A stretch of DNA of 44,805 bases from Candidatus Saccharimonadia bacterium (GTDB lineage: Bacteria; Patescibacteriota; Saccharimonadia; Saccharimonadales; Saccharimonadaceae): the NCBI GenBank assembly GCA_023262335.1, contig JALRBE010000002.1, positions 296-45,100 of the forward strand, read 5' to 3'. Positions 44,731 to 44,805 of this stretch are shown here, piece by piece. The notes beneath the pieces were generated by a model. The model saw only the letters and a program-made list of their open reading frames with translations, did no database searches and had not been told where the DNA came from. Made by a program: the position numbers and the translations under genes. Position 1 is the first letter of the stretch. Every line of letters starts with the position of its first letter.

Positions 44731-44805
44731 ATGCCGCAAACATTCTTTTTTTACGATCTCGAAACTTCAGGCCTGAACGGCAGGGAGGACCGGATCATGC
44801 AATTC
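44731..44805 (+). CDS. Exonuclease I-like DnaQ-fold exonuclease, N-terminus, truncated by window edge
   Basis: MPQTFFFYDLETSGLNGREDRIMQF; TATACT 44719-44724, 6 nt before ATG. Confidence 0.8.
   Translation, partial: MPQTFFFYDLETSGLNGREDRIMQF

Noticed and set aside
1-44805. CRISPR arrays, tRNA/rRNA genes, insertion sequences
   Set aside because: No regular spaced direct repeats, cloverleaf/T-loop sequence or transposase motifs were found by eye; a tRNAscan-SE or Infernal run would be needed to be certain.

Overview
The window looks like a compact chromosomal segment of a CPR/Patescibacteria-type genome, most likely Saccharibacteria (lineage is an inference from gene content). It uses the standard code with TGA as stop. 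Housekeeping genes: glyQS (partial), pgk, tpiA, uvrD/pcrA, ksgA, metG, tatD, an iscS-like gene, mnmA, alaS, ruvX, mltG, obg and a partial exonuclease I. Cell-envelope genes: tandem G5/DUF348 proteins (one with an Rpf domain), a LysM-CHAP protein, a FtsA/PilM-like ATPase with a baseplate-J-like membrane protein, an ABC exporter, and a ~10 kb surface-glycan cluster (about 20453-30742). The cluster contains an AT-rich DUF2206-like membrane-protein gene. It is followed by a two-gene cassette: a phage-tail-fibre-like protein with no signal peptide and an SGNH hydrolase. I saw no tRNA, rRNA, CRISPR array or transposase. Main observations: (1) at least 11 genes have a -10 box only 6-8 nt before the start codon, implying leaderless mRNAs; (2) two genes for secreted or membrane-anchored proteins instead have -35/-10 promoters and ~200-240 nt foldable leaders; (3) the orphan tail-fibre/SGNH cassette; (4) a GC-rich, four-cysteine secreted small protein of unknown function; (5) a possible ATT start codon. 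All family names come from recognising motifs by eye; no database search was run.
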